From Chitinophagaceae bacterium UBA4411 (GTDB taxonomy: Bacteria; Bacteroidota; Bacteroidia; Chitinophagales; Chitinophagaceae), in the NCBI GenBank assembly GCA_002400415.1, contig DGQP01000014.1, positions 186,001-250,000 of the forward strand: a stretch of 64,000 nucleotides of DNA, written 5' to 3'. The notes under the pieces were generated by a model, which did not search any database, was not told the origin of the DNA, and saw nothing but the letters and a program-made list of their open reading frames with translations. Position numbers and translations under genes: made by a program. Positions 60,758 through 64,000 of the stretch are shown here, in pieces (the stretch's first letter is position 1; each line of letters opens with the position of its first letter).

Positions 60758-61249
60758 TTAATCCCGCATATTTTCATATTGTAACGGTATACCCAGATTC
60801 CAGCCTTTGGAAGCCTGGATTACGGTCTGCAGGTCATCTATTTTTTTGCCCGTCACCCTTACGATATCATCGTTGATAGAAGCCTGCACTTTCAGGCCGG
60901 CTTCTTTAATATGCTTTACGATCTTCTTGGCATCTTCCTGTTTCAGGCCATTCCTGACGATCACCTCTTTTTTCCAAACCTTGCCACTCTGGGCGCCTTC
61001 TTTTGAAGCATCAAAAGCTTCTGGTGAAATACCCTGTTTATGTGCCCTGTTGATCAGCACATCAATCAGCTGGCGCATCTTCATATCATCATCGGTCTCC
61101 AGTTTGATAATAAACTCTTTTTTATCAAGGCTGATCACAACATGCGACCCCTTAAAATCAAACCGGTTCGTAATTTCCTTGGTAGTAACGTTAACGGCAT
61201 TGTCTAATGCCTGGGCATCAACTTTACTGACAATATCAAATGAAGGCAT
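60758..61249 (-). CDS. YajQ-family protein
   Basis: A 163-residue protein: MPSFDIVSKVDAQALDNAVN, TNRFDFKGSHVVISLDKKEF and DLQTVIQASKGWNLGIPLQY are family hallmarks. YajQ-like proteins bind nucleotides, with cyclic di-GMP shown in some. TATATTTG (61272-61279, minus) may be its -7 element. Confidence 0.93.
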   Translation of the reverse strand: MPSFDIVSKVDAQALDNAVNVTTKEITNRFDFKGSHVVISLDKKEFIIKLETDDDMKMRQLIDVLINRAHKQGISPEAFDASKEGAQSGKVWKKEVIVRNGLKQEDAKKIVKHIKEAGLKVQASINDDIVRVTGKKIDDLQTVIQASKGWNLGIPLQYENMRD

Positions 61250-61280
61250 AGCAGTTTATTTTAGTTACAGGCAAATATAG

Positions 61281-61306
61281 AAAAGTCCCTCTTAGAAAAG
61301 AGGGAC
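61281..61306 (-). terminator. Rho-independent terminator after the barrel receptor
   Basis: A 9-bp perfect stem (GTCCCTCTT, 61285-61293, with 61298-61306) and, on the minus strand, TTTT after it (61281-61284). It lies about 50 nt beyond the 61355 stop. Confidence 0.75.
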
Positions 61307-61354
61307 GGAACATGCACATGAGAAAACTCTCATGGTAGAGACCATTTAATTCTA

Positions 61355-63823
61355 TTACTGACCACCCTGGCCCACCCTGTTCTGTTCATCCTGAGAAGCG
61401 TTGCTGCGGCGCCGTGGCGGCGGGTTTTGCTGCCCGTTCTTTCCGAAACGATAAGTGAAAGTGGCGGTAACCTGGCGGTTATCCCAGCGACTCTGAACCC
61501 TGTTGTCAACAATATCATACTGTGTCCTTCCTTTAAATCGTTGCAACCAGAATGGATCCCGGAGATTGAGCCTCACAGTACCTTTCCCTTTCAATACTTG
61601 TTTCTGGCCGCCAAAACCTATCATATACATAGGTTCGCTGATCGTCAGCTGGTCAACACCCTTTGCCCGGTAAAAGCCGGTCATTTCCAGGGTAAATCCC
61701 TGTTTCAATGTAAAGGTCTGTGTCATATTGACCATAAAGGAAGTATAAGAAATATCCAGTGGCCTGTTTTCATAAGTTCCTTTATACTGGTTATTAAAAA
61801 TATTCGTGAAGAGGTTCAGATTCCACCATTTTGTAAGGGACACGGGTGCCGTGATGGAAACACCGGTGTTTCTGAAGCGGGCTATATTTTCCGATGTCAT
61901 ATACACAATATCACCATCTGGTTTCATTATTTGTGAGATCACCCGGTTCGTGCTGTTATAGTTAAATGTAGTGATCAGCTTACTTTTAAATGAATGACTC
62001 AGCTCAATATTATGGGTAAACTGTGGTAGCAGAAAGGGGTTCCCCTTTCGATACGACAGAGAATCGAGGAAATAAATGAACGGGTTCAGGTCCTGGTAAT
62101 TAGGACGGGTGATCCGGCGGCTATAGGATACGGTGACGGTATTCGATTTATTCAATTCATAACTGATAAAAGTGCTGGGAAATAAATTGGTGAAATTCCG
62201 CCTGAACGTAGAATCATTGTTATACTGGTATCCTTTGGCAATTGTATTCTCCAGTCTCAACCCGGCCTGGAACGACCATTTTTTTACCTGCTTGTTGGCA
62301 TTCAGGTAAACAGCATTGATATTTTCGTCATAGACAAAGTGATTGGAACGGCCATCGTTAACCCAATCTGACCCGTTCCATCGTTTATAATCAACCAGGT
62401 TATCATTTTCCACGAAGCTGCTTTTGAAACCGGCTTCCAACCTTCCTCCCTTTTTGAAAGGATGCACATAATCTGATTTTACTGAGTAGATACTAATGCT
62501 GGCAGGCAAATGACCCTTCAATTTAAGCGGGTCACCGGCAGGCATTCCGTTTCCCTGGTAAAAATCGGTAACCAGCTGCATATTGGAAGTGTTGCTGTAA
62601 GTTATAAAATCAAAATCTGCAGTAAGCTCCCTGCCGGTTGAATCAAAAACATGCCGGTAATTGAAATTGGAAGTCAGATTTTTGAACCGGATCTTATTAT
62701 CCGTTTGAGATACCATCCTGGACAAGACCTGGTAATTCTCATCAGCAGTAGTCGTAACCGTTCTGGGTGTTGGGTGCCCTGAAAAAGTAAAGCCACTGAC
62801 TACCACTCCAAATGTATTCTTCTTATCAGCAAAAAAATCAAGCCCCAGTTTCAGGGTATGATTGTTATTGCCAAATTTGAACCGGGTTTCCACATCATTG
62901 TATCCCAGTATGTCCTTGGCCTGGTTTAGTTTTGTCCGGGTAAATTCCAGTTGATTGCGGCCGCTGAAAAAGTTTGGGTTATAGTTTCCAAAGAAGTTGA
63001 TCTTATTTTTCCGGTAATTAAAATTGACACTGTTCTGGGATTTGGGAATTACGTAAAATGTTTCATTCGCTTCGTAATAACTTGTAGTGATTCCTGCCAT
63101 TATGGAGCCATTGAAACCGGCCGTCCTGCCTTTTTTTGTTTTGATATTGATTACCCCGGAATTACCGGATGCGTCATACTTTGCTGAAGGATTTGTCATG
63201 ATCTCGACCTGGTCGATAGCCGATGCCGGCATATTTTTCAGCAGGTTGGCGAGATCTGTTGCCGAAAGAAAAGTTTGCTTACCATCCATCATTACAATCA
63301 CCCCCGCTTTACCCCGCAGGCTGATAACGCCATCATTATTGACAGTAATGCCCGGTGATTTTTCCAGTACTTCCAGTGCAGTTGCACCGGCACTGGTGGG
63401 CGAAGCATCTACATTCACTACTGTTTTATCAATCTTTGTTTCAATAAAAGGTCTTTTTGCAGTTACCGTTACTCCTTCCATTCCTTTTGCAGCTTCATTC
63501 ATCAGCAATGGTTCCATTTTTACCACAGTTGCCGCACTTACTGAAAAAGGTTTACTAAATGTTTTTTCAAAACCAACGGATGTTATCGTAAGGAAATAAT
63601 TTCCTTCTTTGATGTTTTCAAATTCATAGATCCCGTCTTTACCGGTAACAGCCAGTTTCACCAATGCGGAATCCTTTGCTTTTAGCAACGAGACAGAGGC
63701 AGATTGAACTTCCCTGCCACTATTATCAGTGATACTGCCCGTGATCTTACCCGTGCTGCTTTGGGCAAAACTGCCTGTGGTGATGACCAGGCAGGCAAAA
63801 ATGAGGCTTGCGATTTTTTTCAT
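61355..63823 (-). CDS. Outer-membrane beta-barrel receptor with CarboxypepD_reg-like domain
   Basis: An 822-residue protein: signal peptide (MKKIASLIFACLVITTGSFA), an N-terminal carboxypeptidase-regulatory-like domain (about 25-110, GKITGSITDNSGREVQSASV), a plug-like domain (TALEVLEKSPGITVNNDGVI, MTNPSAKYDASGNSGVINI) and a long barrel with many aromatic strands. It belongs to the TonB-dependent-receptor-like outer membrane beta-barrel family of Bacteroidota (OMP_b-brl_3). Start at 63823 fits the signal peptide; an upstream ATG adds 8 residues. The C-terminus is basic and Pro/Arg-rich (NPPPRRRSNASQDEQN), which is unusual for a barrel end. Substrate unknown. Confidence 0.88.
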   Translation of the reverse strand: MKKIASLIFACLVITTGSFAQSSTGKITGSITDNSGREVQSASVSLLKAKDSALVKLAVTGKDGIYEFENIKEGNYFLTITSVGFEKTFSKPFSVSAATVVKMEPLLMNEAAKGMEGVTVTAKRPFIETKIDKTVVNVDASPTSAGATALEVLEKSPGITVNNDGVISLRGKAGVIVMMDGKQTFLSATDLANLLKNMPASAIDQVEIMTNPSAKYDASGNSGVINIKTKKGRTAGFNGSIMAGITTSYYEANETFYVIPKSQNSVNFNYRKNKINFFGNYNPNFFSGRNQLEFTRTKLNQAKDILGYNDVETRFKFGNNNHTLKLGLDFFADKKNTFGVVVSGFTFSGHPTPRTVTTTADENYQVLSRMVSQTDNKIRFKNLTSNFNYRHVFDSTGRELTADFDFITYSNTSNMQLVTDFYQGNGMPAGDPLKLKGHLPASISIYSVKSDYVHPFKKGGRLEAGFKSSFVENDNLVDYKRWNGSDWVNDGRSNHFVYDENINAVYLNANKQVKKWSFQAGLRLENTIAKGYQYNNDSTFRRNFTNLFPSTFISYELNKSNTVTVSYSRRITRPNYQDLNPFIYFLDSLSYRKGNPFLLPQFTHNIELSHSFKSKLITTFNYNSTNRVISQIMKPDGDIVYMTSENIARFRNTGVSITAPVSLTKWWNLNLFTNIFNNQYKGTYENRPLDISYTSFMVNMTQTFTLKQGFTLEMTGFYRAKGVDQLTISEPMYMIGFGGQKQVLKGKGTVRLNLRDPFWLQRFKGRTQYDIVDNRVQSRWDNRQVTATFTYRFGKNGQQNPPPRRRSNASQDEQNRVGQGGQ

Positions 63824-64000
63824 AACATGGCTATGGTTAATGATCAATGAAAGCTAAAGATGCTTCGAATAACCGGAGCAGGCAGCTGAAATATGACAAG
63901 CTTCGTAGTTTACGTGTTGAAGGGTGATTAAATCCTCCCGATACACAAGCGGTTTAAAAAGGCGCTTTGTGTGATAAAACAAAAATTCTTCTGTCGGTTT
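63824..64000. other. Upstream region of the barrel receptor gene
   Basis: 177 nt at the right edge. It presumably holds the promoter for 61355-63823 (a TAGCTTTC near 63857 is a partial -7 match). No gene is visible. Confidence 0.4.

Noticed and set aside
60690..60760. Possible replication origin from two DnaA-box-like 9-mers (TTATCCACC, TTATGCACA)
   Set aside because: Only two imperfect boxes, no cluster or AT-rich unwinding region; a TTATNCACA match is expected about twice by chance in a window of this size, and another occurs at 48816.
1..64000. CRISPR array, tRNA or rRNA genes
   Set aside because: No regularly spaced direct repeats and no cloverleaf or rRNA-like segments were recognised; a computed search (tRNAscan-SE, Infernal) would be needed to be sure.

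Overview
The window looks like chromosomal DNA of a Bacteroidota bacterium, most likely Chitinophagaceae. Evidence: sdhCAB with a five-helix cytochrome b558, a fused aspartokinase/homoserine dehydrogenase, B-type L31, a CarboxypepD_reg/outer-membrane barrel protein, many short exported proteins and lipoproteins, and promoter elements of the Bacteroidota type (TTTG, 19-21 nt, TAnnTTTG), with perfect examples at 32352-32383 and 60406-60437. No rRNA, tRNA, CRISPR array, transposase, integrase or phage gene was recognised. The family assignment is inference; no 16S gene is present.

Layout. 1-876: N-terminal part of a large exported protein running off the left edge. 1022-4553: succinate dehydrogenase/fumarate reductase (sdhCAB, minus). 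5309-10267: threonine operon (thrABC, minus) behind a Thr/Ile-rich leader peptide. 10313-11988: MurNAc/GlcNAc-type sugar kinase and MurQ (cell-wall recycling). 12136-18728: S41 protease, ECF sigma/anti-sigma pair, a membrane protein ending in a pYEATS-like domain, and cystathionine beta-synthase. 18729-19304: gene-free, with a candidate structured RNA. 19305-25538: a BtuF-like protein without signal peptide, a kinase-like protein, class II and class I fructose-bisphosphate aldolases, and a cysE-cysM pair.

25539-29860 is the accessory region. Small AT-rich genes of unknown function are each bracketed by inverted copies of a GTTGTAYGYARCC-like core and separated by long imperfect hairpins, which resembles a gene-cassette array. 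One unit holds a LytTR-type regulator followed within 10 nt by a 35-residue Gly/Pro/Asn-rich peptide gene with its own terminator. REP-like repeats and partial duplications follow. 29908-36081 is a loose series of regulators and small stress or exported proteins (XRE, ArsR-SRPBCC, VOC, DUF1801, a truncated RidA-like protein, Dps).

36089-64000 is mostly core: GH16 laminarinase-like enzyme, bestrophin, accD, smpB, a topoisomerase IV operon (parE and parC with three genes between), OmpA and PafA-type exported proteins, acyl-CoA-binding protein, a small surface-polysaccharide set (GT4, flippase, FkbM), tpiA, a GlmU-like protein, rpmE with a structured leader, a YajQ-family protein and an outer-membrane barrel receptor. 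The least explained parts are the cassette-like array with the LytTR/peptide unit, the RNA candidate near 19 kb and the pYEATS protein.
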